A stretch of 64,000 bases of DNA from Rhynochetos jubatus (Eukaryota > Chordata > Aves > Eurypygiformes > Rhynochetidae), in NCBI GenBank assembly GCA_027574665.1, contig CM050666.1, positions 4,588,001-4,652,000 of the forward strand, read 5' to 3'. The position numbers and the translations under genes were made by a program. Each line of letters starts with the position of its first letter. The stretch's first letter is position 1. The notes below the pieces were generated by a model. The model was not told the origin of the DNA. It searched no databases and saw only the letters and a list, made by a program, of their open reading frames with translations. Positions 24,001 to 36,000 of this stretch are shown here, one piece after another.

Positions 24001-27000
24001 TGAAGTGCTCACTGCAGAAGCATCTCCCATTGTTTTTCCCAGGCAGATGGTGGGGGTGGTTTCCTTCACTCAGCTAACGTGGGATAAACCAGGTGCTGTG
24101 TCAGGAGCAGCATAGAATTGGCAAGTGCCTGAGCTGTGCGTGTTGCTCTTTGGCCCTCATGTGCTTGAAGTGTGTCTCGCTCTTTGTGTAAAAATGATAC
24201 TGTTTAAATCTGGTTGGGTTAGTGCAGGAGTTTTCACAAATTGACAGAGTGCTGGGGGTTGGAAGGGACCTCTAGAGATCATCCAGTCCAACCCCCCTGC
24301 CAGAGCAGGATCCCCTAGAGCAGATCCCACAGGAACAAGTCCAGGGGCTTTGGAAAGTCTCCAGGGAAGGAGACTCCCCCCTCTCTGGGCAGCCTGTCCC
24401 AGGGCTCTGTCACCCTCACAGGGAAGAAGGGTTTCCTCATGTTCAGGCTGAACCTGAATCATTTTGTACAAACGATTCTGTAAGCCTGTGTTTGAAACCT
24501 GTTCTTGGCCTAGCCCTTAGTGGAACTACTGGAACTGTATGTGCAAAAGTCATTTGCAGAATGGCAATATCCACGTGGAAGCCTGTGGCGCGGGCAGGAA
24601 GACTGGAGCTTCGAGAGTTCTGCTCAAAGCTTGTGGAATTGCAGTTGCTTGTGTCACTGCTGCAAGCCCAGGCTTCTTTGCACGTTGGTATTGATTGCCC
24701 GTGGTCTTGGGAAGCAACTAACGTGCTTCTGTGTGTGTTTGGGGATTAGGTGGACGATGCATTGAGGTGTTCCGATGTGGGAATGCCCCAAAAGAAACTG
24801 TTACAGCAAAACCTGATAACCAGCCGTGGCAAAGAAGGAAGAGGGACGATGAGGAAGAAGAGGACTTGGCTGAATCAGGGAGACTCTTTGTCAGAAATCT
24901 TCCCTTTACTAGCACTGAGGAGGACTTGGAGAAGATCTTTTCCAAGTATGGTAAGTGTTTGCTGTGGAACTGAGGCTTGCAGGGCTACGTCCTTCCTTCA
25001 TCACACTGAGTTTTTCTTGCTGGGTGTGAACGGACAAAGCTCTTGTGTCCCACACCTCCCAGATATGGACCGACTCCCATCATCTTTATTGCCTGGTGTG
25101 GTCGTGTGTGGCTGCTCGGCTTTGAAACCGGTGCTGGCTCCTTCACTCGCGCCGTGTGCTGCTGTGTGCATCTGCCCTCGTCCCTCTCGTTGTGTCTCTG
25201 ATGCAACAGTAAAAGCTCCTGCCGGTCAGCTTAGGCTCTGAGTCCTGGTGGGATGATGATGAAGCGAAGATAACCAAAAGCACCTGCTGCACAGAATACT
25301 GATCACGCAGGAGGTTTCTAGATGCTGTAGGTAGGAGGTGGATCACCGAGATGGTCATGTTTGGCATGTCAGGTGGAAGCTTGAAGCTTCCCAAGTTGAA
25401 CAAATGAAAGGTTGTCTTGGCATTAGAGTGTCCAGGTGGGGGGAGGGAGGATTAGGTTGTGCAAATCTTTATACCTGACTGCAGGTAAGTGCAGCTGCTC
25501 AGCTCTTGCCTGGTTTGTGTCGCGGGTCAGAGCCCTGTGAGGTGCTGCATAGTGCACAACCGGACTTGGGGTGCTTTTGCTGGGCCTGCCTTGTCAGTCT
25601 GCAGCCGGCAGCTCCTGCCCCAGGCTGGAGGCTTACTGCATGCCCTCCAGAGCTGCTCTGCCCTCCCTGGCTCCCCTCCTCCCTGGCGTTGGGCAGGAGG
25701 TGCTGGTTGGGAGTGTGTGGTGGCTGTGTGAGGCCATGTGTCACGGCAAAGCCTTGCCTTTTACAGGACCCCTCTCGGAGATCCATTTCCCTATAGACAG
25801 ACTGACCAAGAAACCCAAAGGGTTTGCTTTCATCACCTATATGATTCCCGAGCATGCGGTGAAGGCCTACGCAGAAATGGATGGACAAGTGTTCCAGGTA
25901 TGGTGACTGATGCTGTCGGACTGCAGCTCATGGGAATGTTTGTTAATAACATGGCCAAGTGTTTGCTTCTGTGCTTTGCTGAAGAGGTTAGGTCTCTTCT
26001 GCCTTGCTGTGTGGGAACACAGGCGCTTTTGGTAGCGCAGCCTGGTTTGAACAGCCTCACAGGTACCAAAGTCTGAGCTAGAGGTGGAGGAGGAGATGGG
26101 AGTTGCAGTCTCTCACATTGTGCGGCTACTCTGACTTGCAGCAACATCTCCTTTGGGAAGGAAGGTTCCCTCCTTCCAGCCAGGCTGCTTGGCTAAGAAA
26201 GGTGCCAGAAAATTTCCTCCACTCCATGTAGTTCATGAACTTTTTTGGGTTATTTCAAAGCTGCTGGACCTCTTCTTCCTTTCTTCTAGGGTAGAATGAT
26301 GCATCTTTTACCGTCCACAATCAAAAAGGAAAAAATTGAAGATGCAGACACAGAAGAGTCTTCCTCCTACAAAAAGCAGAAAGAGGCCAAGGACAAAGCC
26401 AACAGTGCCAGGTACAGACGTGCCTTGTAGCAGGGCGGAATAACACAACCTGCCGAACTCCCGAGTGGCAGGGATGCATGTGGGGTCTTTGCAGGGCTGT
26501 ACAGAGGTCAATGAAGCATTTGCTGTGCTGCTTTCTGTCTCCTTTATTTCCTACCTGCTTGATTCCTTTTTCCAAGTAGTCTGGTAATTCAACGAGCAGC
26601 AGAAATTGAGAGAAACCTGGTTTTCAGTAGCTTTGTGTGTGATTTGATTTGTCTGATGAAAGTTGGTCTGATGCTGTAATTCTTTAGGGTAGTGGTTTCA
26701 GACCAGTTGGGTCTTTCTCCTTTATGGGCCACCTGTATTTATAAGACTTGTAGGAACTGTACCATGGCAGATACTTTCAAACTCGAAGGGAATGCAGCCT
26801 TACTCGTGTGGGCTTTGTGCTTTTAGGAAACGAGTTATAAAAACGGTGTTCCTCTGAGCCAACATCTGCTGTTGCTGCAGAGCAGTGACCTCTAGGGAAG
26901 AAGCTGCCTGCGTTGCTGCCTTTCTGATGCCTCTCCAGTCATGCTTCCCCCATCCTGACCCATCTCTAAGGATCTTCTACCCTTCTTTCCCTCTAGCTTT

Positions 27001-30000
27001 TCATCCTGACTGCTGATGGTGGCATTCAAAGCTGTTTTTCCTCAGGACCATCGGATAGAGAGACACCAGTGGAAGAAGGGACTGTGTGACCTGGCTCTTC
27101 TTTCTCTTTCCAGCTCTCACAACTGGAACACGTTGTTTGTGGGGACAAACGCTGTGGCTGATGCCATTGCTCAGAAGTACAATGCTTCCAAAAGCCAAGT
27201 GCTTGATCATGTGAGTTGGGCTATTGATTAGCTGGAGTGGGAGATCGTTTTCTTATCTGTTTCTTTGTGCCCAGGACCTGCCTGGTCGTCTTGTGCAACC
27301 AAAACCTCTGTCTATCCACCACCACCACACAGGCTGAGAGATCTGTGGTGCTGTAGTCTCTCTGTGGGATCTGAGCCTAACAATCCCTTTGTCACGGGAA
27401 AACAAAGTCATGCTTCCAGCTCCCCCACCTGCGCTACCTTTCTGTGACTGAATTTTGCATTTCTACATAACTGGTTGTTGGGAATTTGCACCCTAAAGCT
27501 TAGATCCTTCCTGGAAACTTCATTTTCCCTTGGGTAGCGTTCTGATTCCAACAGCAACTCGTAGCAGATTCACAGGAGCTGGAGCATTTTTACCTTCAAG
27601 CTCTCTGTCAAATTCCCCTTGTATCAGCTTACAAGAGCCACAAGAACAACAGGTCCCCAGCACCTTCCTGGATCAGGGTCTTTGCTTCCCTCTTTTGAGC
27701 TTTGTCACCTTGTCAACTGATGTTCTTGCCTGCAGGAGAGTAAAGACAGCGTGGCAGTGAGGGTCGCTCTGGGAGAAACCGAGCTGGTCCAGGAGATTCG
27801 CCAGTTCCTCATTGAAAACGGAGTCAGCCTGGATGCCTTCAGTCAGGTGAGATGCCCAGCTAAAGGCAGCAGTGTGGACATACCTCTTTGATATGATGGC
27901 TTGGTCCTAGCGTCCTCAGCTCTCTGTGAAATTAGGAATTAAATCCTCAGCATCATGCAGGATTGAACCCTTACGTGGGTTAGGAAATGTTCTGTCATTT
28001 GAAAATGCAACTACCCTCAGGATGATTGAAGTACGTACTGTGATGGCTTACAGTATGAGGGTCGGCCTGCTGTAGGCAGAGGAGCAGTCCTGGGTCTATG
28101 CCAGGGTAGATCTGGAGCTGAAACCTCCATACATGAGCATTTGTGAAACAAGGAGGTTGTTCTGGGGTGTGGATCTTACAGGAAGTGTTTTCTAAATGAC
28201 TGTTGCCCCCCTTGAATCCTGGAAAGGGGTGACGTGGAGTGAGAGGATGCGGCGTGTTGGATCTGAAATCTTCAGTTGGCGAGATACTGTGTTTTGCTGT
28301 TTGAATCCAGTCTCCCCTCTCTTCTCGCACTGAACGTGGCAGGCTGCTGGCGAGCGCAGTAAAACAGTCATCCTGGTAAAGAACCTCCCTGCCAGCACGA
28401 GCGTAGCAGAGCTGGAGGATGTCTTCGGCAAACACGGCAGCCTGGGCCGGGTGCTGCTGCCGGAAGGAGGCATCACGGCTATCGTGGAGTTCCTGGAGCC
28501 CACTGAGGCCAAGCAGGCATTCACCAAGCTGGCCTACTCCAAGGTCAGTGTGGCAAGGGGCGGGCAGCTGCCTTGGATGGTGCGGGTCTTGGCTAGCTGT
28601 GAAGCTGTGGAAAGGAGTGCTTGCTAAAATGTGAGGGGCTTCTGAGGGCAGTGAATTATCCCAGAGCCACTGCTCTTACTCTCTATCTTGGATTTAGGGA
28701 GATGCCCAGTGCATCCTGCGCAGCAGTGGCTGAGTAGGGCTCTCAGTCTGCATAAGCAGCTGGAGGAGGGGGCTGTGACGCATCTGTAAAAGTCTGGGTG
28801 GTCTGGAAGGAGTTTCTTTGACCTCTCGCAGTACAGAGTGTGGTAGTGAAGCCTGGAGCTCCCTTGGAGGGCCTTTCCCTGGCTGTGGCCCTGCTCCTTA
28901 ACCTCTGGATGTCACATGGTAGACTGTGGTCCTGTGTGAGGTTGAATACAGACTCTCTCCTCTGGTGAGAGTTGAGCCAGCTGAAAATGTTACGCAACTT
29001 TTCCACTGCTGTTTTCCATAACAGAACGCTTGAGAGGAAAATAAAGCCAAGAGCAGAGCTTTTCCTTCAGGCCTTACCCTCCACTCTTCATGTGTCTCCC
29101 GTGTTCTGTTTACAGTTTCATTCTGTGCCATTGTATCTGGAATGGGCTCCAATGGGTGTCTTCTTCAGCCCAGCCCCTCAGAAAAAACACTCTGAGACTC
29201 CAGAAAAGGAGGGCAAAGCAAGGCCAGAACCTGGTAAGAGCTTTGACTTTGGGACAGAGGTATCTCTGGTTGTTTCGCCACTCCTTTATGTGTAAAGCGG
29301 CAGCGCTGATATTCCTGACCCTTTGGGGGTGGAACCAGCCTCACAAAGTCCTCTGCATGGTCCTTTGATCAGTGCTCTGTGTCGTATTGATCACACCGCA
29401 CTAACCTTGTGCTTGTTCCTGTCCCTGCCCTCCTTACCGCCTGGATGGGACGTGGGCAGTGAAGCTCGTGATGCACCGGTCCAGTTTGGACTAACATGAA
29501 CTCTGGGAAGAGATCTTTGATCCAGTCTGGTCTTGGCAGCAGCCATCGGGAGAGCGATGGCTCTTCCCTGTAAGCTGGGCCTGACCCCCAAGCGCGTGGT
29601 GGTTGTGTGCTGTGCAAGGACAGTCCCAAAATTTGGCTTTGTTACATCTTACCGAGGTGGGCTTACTCTTTGTTTCAGGTGACGACACTGACACAGCTAT
29701 GAAGGGCTCAGAGGAAACAGCAGCACAGGAGGAAGAAGAGAAAGAAGAGGAGGAGGAAGAAGAAGAAGAGAGCATTCCTGGGTGTACCTTGTTCATCAAA
29801 AACCTGAACTTTGCCACCACAGAAGACACCCTGAAGGAGGTGAGCCATAAGCGAGGAGCAGGGACTGGGTTTTCCTTAGCATGGTCCGCTCAGATGGAGC
29901 AGGAGGGGGTTAAGCGTGCGGCTGAGGGCCAAACTGAGATGCCTGATGGAGTCAAGCCACCACTCCCAGAATGGCCTCTACTCTGCTGCAGCAGGCAAGG

Positions 30001-33000
30001 GGCAAGCCGTTCTCCACCTCTGTGCTGGGGATAAAGTGTTTAAAGGAGTTAAATTGCAGCCAGTATGACCTAATGGGAGATGAAGGAGCACTGGATTGTG
30101 CTGGGACTAGGAACCTCTGGTTTGGGGTGTCAGGTGTCAGTTCAGACAAACACATCTGAAACAGTTCTGATGGGGTTTAGTTCCACCTCAGGACAGGTGG
30201 AGGCAGTAGGAAGTCTTTTAAGACTCTCATTTCCCATGCTGTCAGTGATGCTTCTCCTTGGGACAAGCACTTGTACAGCTGTGATGCTGCTCAGTGTGTT
30301 CAGGCAGTAAAGAAATACGCGATGGTTTCTCAGAGATGTGCTTTTCGTCTGAGCTTCTACCAACAATGATCTGTCTGTGCTTCCCCACAGCACTTGGGAG
30401 AGATTGTAGTGTTTCTAAAGCCATGTGGGATATTAATAGCAAAATAGGGAAGAGCAGCGGGGAGTTCCCGTCTCTGCCGCTCCGTGTAGCCACGTGAAAA
30501 GCCACGTTTCGTGGCCCAGGAATGTTGGCGCGATGTCAGTTGATCCTGGGCTTGTGCTGCTCCACCTTGGGGCTGTGATACTCGTGGCCACCTTGGTCCA
30601 GTTGGGTCTGGGGACAAATGGAAATGTTCAGAGGCAGACTGGGACTTGTCCCCTCTTTTAAAACTGTCTGGCTGCAGTTTGTGAAGGAGTTGAACAGATG
30701 GCTTGTCACCATACACCAGCCCTTGCTGCCCTGCGTGGCTTTGGGAGGAGCCATATTCCAGAGGCATCAGAGGAGTCACCCACCACTGAGGTCCTTACCT
30801 GGGTGTGAGGGCGTCTTGTGATCCATAGTGTTCCTCCAGAGCCATCCTAGATCTCTGTGCGCTTTCTGAGCAGTGGTGGGAGGATTTCTGGGAATGCGTG
30901 TGTCGATTTCTTTACAAGATAGTGCACGTGTGGGTGTGTATTTGTACAGAACTAAGTTTGTAAGACGCAGCTGCACTGACTGCTTGTCAGGAGTGCGCTG
31001 GGGGGAGTTGGGCATGCGAGACAGTGCTCCTGGCTCTGGAAGAGGGCCACATTGTCACTTGAGTTGTGAGCCTGTGACAAAGGGAACTGAATCACGTGTC
31101 CAAATTCTTGCAGACGTTCTCCAAAGTGGGAGCCGTGAAGAGCTGCACGATATCCAAGAAGAAAGACAAAGCAGGTACTCTAGACGTTGCTGTTCAATTC
31201 CTTCCCTCGGCTGGTTGCTGAGGGCTCAGGTGTGGCAGCGCTTTAGCGTTCGTGTGGCTGAGCATTTGTGTTCTTGTTGGCAAAATCCTTAATATTTCTA
31301 GAAGTGTGCCTGTTGAAACGGCTGAAAGCAGCAACCAAAACTACCCCGGGCTTCAGTCTAGAAGGTTAAGCTCAATTGTGGGATTTGTGGAGATGCAGGC
31401 TTCTCTTGAGATCAGGACAGAGAAGCCGACTCCTTCAGGATCACAGAAGAGAGCAGGATGCAGGTTGAAAGGAACTGGTGCCCTGTGATAATTAAACCTG
31501 CACACGACGTGCTATAGCTGGGATCTTCAAGGATGCCGGGCTGAATGCTGTGCCAAGTGGGCTTCGTTTGCCGTCTGCCTGCCCGATGCAAACACAGCAG
31601 GCTGCAGTGACGAGTGGTTATGCCTCTTTGGCTGCGCTCGCTTTCTGGGTGGTTGAGCAGCGAAGAGCTTGCTTGAGGTGGGCGCTGGCTAGATGGGTTG
31701 TGTCGTCTTTCTGGATTTTAGGCTAGGGAGTTGCACAGCTTTGCGGGATTTTGCCTTAAAAGGGCTCCTCTAGCATGGGAAGCTTGAAACCTTGGATCCG
31801 CTGAAAGAAAAGGAAATAAAGCAAACCCTTCAATACTGCTCACGTGTCTGGCTGCAGGTGTGCTGCAGACAATATCTGACCCTAGGCTGACCTCGCATTG
31901 CCTGCCAAAGCGGTCTCTTCTGTCACTGTGGGGCGATCTCTATAGCCTCCTGCCACTGAGGTTTGAAAGGTGGAAGCTGGGTGTTACAGTTTTGCTTGTG
32001 GATTTTTCCTTTCCTCGCCCAGCCTTATTTATGGCTCAGTGTGTTCCTTAGGAGTATGGCGTGACCGTGGGCGCTGCAAACCTTCGCTGTGCAGGGCAGT
32101 GTAATAGATGTCTCCTCCTTTGGCACGGAACCGGCAGCTGCCTGCCCAGGTTTATAGAAGTGTTTGCTCCTTTTGTGCCGTGGAGAGCTCCAAGGTGCTT
32201 TGTCTCTCAAAAGAAACTTGGGGCTTGTGCTTGGTGATGACGGGGTGCACGTGGCAGTCCAAAGTGGAACAGAACCCAAATGCTCAGCTCCCAGCAGTGG
32301 GCAGTAACTGGCTGCTTGTCAAGTGTTGGCCAACGTGAATGTCTGAAGGGGTTGCACGTTAGAAGTGTCTCTTCTGGGGACCAGCCTGTTGCTGTCCTGC
32401 ACTTATTTCTGGGTAGTTGGCAAACTTTCCAAATGAAGGTCTCATTTCCCTCGTGAGGAAACAGTCCTGTGTGTAACAAATGATGTATCGGTAAGGGATT
32501 GCTTACCATGACTGTGGCCAGCGGCTGTTTTGTAGGCCTTGGTGTTTTATTTAAGGAGGTTGCGCTGAAATTATGCAAAGCCAAAAGTCTGTTTTGCGTG
32601 CAATGTTGGTCATCTGCTCTTTGACATCGGCACCGAAGCAGGCTGCTCTACAGCAGCGTCTTGCTCGAAACAAGTCAGTAAGGGGCACTCATGAGGAGTG
32701 TCAGAGTCTGGGCAAGGGCAGGCTGGCCTTTTGCCTGGGGTTTTAGTTTTTGTCCCCCCAGTTTTGTCAATTGGCGCTTTCTGCTGATTTGTTTTTAAAT
32801 GTGCTTAATATCATCGCTGTTTCTTGCTAGCTTAACGAGTCCCCTTTCTCCTCTGACAGGCACTTTGCTGTCAATGGGCTTTGGGTTTGTGGAGTACAAG
32901 AAGCCAGAGAGTGCCCAGAAAGCCCTGCGCCGGCTCCAGGTGAGCTTAAGCAGTGTCACTCCAAATTCCATTCCAGAGGAAAGGCTTGGGTGAACTGTGA

Positions 33001-36000
33001 GGTTCCAGATGTAGCCAAGGATGTCATTGCTATGAGTTAACTGCGCAGGCAGAGAAGCCTCTAAAGTGGGTCAGGTTTGTGGGGAAAGAGGGTATGTGAA
33101 GGGACAAAACCTCATGCAGAAGAGTATTTCCTAGCACTTGTCCAGTATGGAGGTGGCAGACAGTGTGCCATGAGTGTGATGTAAGGAGTTTATTCTGCAG
33201 GGTTCCCTGGGCAGAGGTGACTCAGGCCCCTACCCACAATGAGAGCAAATAGTGCTTAGTATTTAGTGTGACAGAGTTCAGCCCTACCCTCTGAATCTGC
33301 CATTGCTTCAGGGCCTTCTAGCCCCTCTTCCCCTTGAGGCATGCCACGGGGTTTGGCTGCACTCCGTCCTTTGAAAGGCAGAATCCTGGGGAAGAGAGAA
33401 AGCAAGAAAACGGGTATTTTGTGGAGGGTGGGGGGGCGGGGGGCAGCAGGGCTCCAGGATCCCGGTGTAGTGCCTTTGCATGACATATGCCCATCAGGGC
33501 TGATATGGCAAGAGGCTGCTTGCTTTCGGTGCCGAACTGCAGGGAATTTTTTGAGGTGCGGGAAGCATGAGACAGGAAACTTTCTTGCAGTATCAGCTGC
33601 TGATGGCCAGTGAGACACCCTTGGCTCACTCCAGAACTAGTAGTAAGATGGTCACTGCCTTGAAGAGCTTTTAGTCTAGAGGGAGAGGAAACCATAGCCC
33701 AGGGCAGTGAAGTGGCTCATCTTTGCCAGTTTAGTGTCAGCGCTGAGGCTGACGGACAGCTGGATCAGGGATGTTGACTGCTGCTTCAGTCAGTCAGGCT
33801 GTCTCCAACCTCCTAGCAGAAGCCTTGCCTTGCATCAGTGGTGCTCAACAGAGAGGGACTTTGGCAGGGAGAAGGGGAAGAATAGATGGGCAAGAGCGAG
33901 ATGTGAAATGCTGTGCTTCTATCCTGGAAGCTTGGAAGTTGTTGTGATTTTGATTGTTGTTGTTTCAACTTCTAGGGCTGCTCTGTAGACGGCCATAAGC
34001 TGGAGGTGAAAATCTCGGAGCGAGCTGTCAGGTAAAGCTGATGTCTCACCTCTCACGTCGTTCCGTGTAAGCTGCAGGGCTGCTTGGTAGTTCTTACCCA
34101 GCGTCACGAGGGCGTGCTCGGTAGTGCTCTGACTGTCGAACACATCACTGTGCTTTACTCAGGGTCGCTTTAGTCAGTCTCACTTGAAAAAAAAAAATAG
34201 TTGATGCGAAAGTCTTTGCTCACTAAATGACACATTTCCAGTTAAAATCCCTGAGCAGCATATAGCAGTGGGACACCAAAAATGAGCCCAGAGTGGGAAC
34301 CAGGCACTCGAGTTCCTTCCGCACCCAAGGAGGACACTCCCCTAAAACCCCTGCTGTTCAGGGTTTCCTTCCTAGTTTTCAGTCAGTATAGAATCGTCCA
34401 AGTATGAAGGTGAAAACGAACCCAGATGCTTGAAGGTGAACGTTGGCACCTAAAAACTGTCCTATAGGTGCTCTGGAAACCCAACTGCAGAAAGGATCTC
34501 TAAAATGTAAAAATTTGTTTGAAAATCTGGTGCCTGGGGACCTGAAGCGGTCTGACAGCTCGCTGGCCGCACTTTGTATTTCAGTTCTAATAAACCCTTT
34601 TCATCCATTGTGATTTTTTCAAATCCCTGCAGGAGGTATCCAGTTTACAAAGCGGAATGCTTTGCTGTATGAAATAAACCGCCGTGTTTTGTATTAGGTA
34701 AATTCTCACCTGGCCCAAATGCAGTACAATTCTGAAGTTTAAAAAATACTATTAATAATCTATTTTAAAAATTAATTTGCGATTTTCTAAGCCAGTAAGA
34801 AAAAGAATCAAAATTGGATTATGTTAAGCTTTTTTTTTTTTTAAATATATCAAGTAGTATGTTCTCCTGACAGTTGAATGGACAAGGTTTATGTCACAAC
34901 AAAATTTAGTGGCAAATGTGAGTCCTGGCCGGCTGCCTCACCTTGACTGTGGTGGCAGTCAGCAAGCTGGAAACTTTGATTTTCAGAGGTAGGATTGAAA
35001 TCTCTGCCGTTCCTCCTTTCTCGGTGTACTGTGTGAAATTGCTGTTGTCGCCACTAAGGTGCCAGCAAGGATGTTGGTGTGAGCCAGCTGGCTGATCTTT
35101 CTGCATCCTTAGTTTTGAAGGAGCTGGGGTGTGCCGGGTGTTGTGCTGCACGGTGATCCTCACCTGCCCTCTCTGGATTCCTAGGCCCACTGTGAAATCG
35201 TCCCGGAAGAAACAAATCGTCAAGAAGCAGACGTCTTCCAAGATCTTGGTTCGAAACATCCCATTCCAGGCCACTGTCAGGGAAATCAGGGAACTCTTCA
35301 GGTAGGAAAGTGCTTTCTGTCCGGTCTGTGGAGCACGCTCCCCGCTGGAGCTGGTATGATTTTCATGCGGTATCTTGCTGTTGGATTTTAAATACGATGC
35401 GTTTTGTTTTCTTTGTGGAAGCAAAGAGCCTTTTACTGAACGTAAAAACATGGCTGGGGGGTTACACCAACACAGGAATTCTGCGGGTGACACAGATCGC
35501 ATAAGCCAGCGTTTTGGCCAGAGCTGCTGTGAGCTCTCGGACATGGTGGCCCGTCGCCCTGCAGCGGGTACTGCAGAGCTCGGCGATCTCCACGCCTGTG
35601 CAGTAAATGGAATATAGCGCTGGGAATTTGTTTTTCCTCTTGCCTGGAAGGCGTGCAGCAGCTTTCCTGGGTCTCGGCACACCAGGAGCGCTGAGAGCCG
35701 CTGCAGGCAGCTGGTGTGAAAGATTTTAGCTGGGGCTGGCTCCCTCCTCCGCCTGTCCTGCCCACGGGATGGTGTAGCTCCTTCCCAACACATCTTGCTT
35801 TCCTTTCCATGAGTGTGTTGCTGTGTGTGCCTCACATACGGGGTGGAGTGTTGCCCCACAGTTGGCAGCCCTGTGTCTGTAAGGGTGCCTGTAACACTCT
35901 CTCTGGCAAGAAATACCCTGTGAGCCCTGAGACCTGCCTGGGATAGTGCTCCGCAGTGAACAGGGATTTTGGGATCCCGGCCCGTGCTCTTCCATGCACT

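Larger units (their letters stand above)
18064..28342 (+). other. RBM19: RBM19 introns 1-14, content
   Basis: Introns between exons 1 and 15 are 231-1109 bases long and all have GT-AG ends. Apart from CR1 copies in introns 7 and 9 and an inverted-repeat structure in intron 14 (28013-28062), I see no RNA gene or repeat in them. I looked for box C/D and H/ACA snoRNAs, as expected hosts in ribosome genes, and found none that is convincing. Confidence 0.6.
28544..33975 (+). other. RBM19: RBM19 introns 15-19, content
   Basis: Introns of 572, 445, 1274, 1685 and 1036 bases between exons 15 and 20. No repeat family, RNA gene or extra exon is recognised. A TCF-like CTTTGATC occurs once, near 29363 in intron 16. 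Confidence 0.6.
34032..35184 (+). other. RBM19: RBM19 intron 20, AT-rich, with two poly(A) signals
   Basis: A 1153-base intron. It starts with an in-frame stop, then contains AATAAA at 34589-34594 and 34673-34678, each followed by U/GU-rich sequence, and an AT-rich stretch near 34735-34860. The layout fits a composite terminal exon, which would give a protein ending after RRM5. The signals are seen; their use is inferred. Confidence 0.5.

Noticed and set aside
25250..25305. Box C/D snoRNA candidate in intron 10 (ATGATGA then CTGA)
   Set aside because: The flanks do not pair into a terminal stem and the spacing is too short for a full C/D RNA.
34906..35859. 317-codon minus-strand open frame, the longest in the window
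   Set aside because: It overlaps RBM19 exon 21 antisense and its splice sites. The conserved sequence belongs to the sense exon, and the translated antisense protein has no recognisable features.
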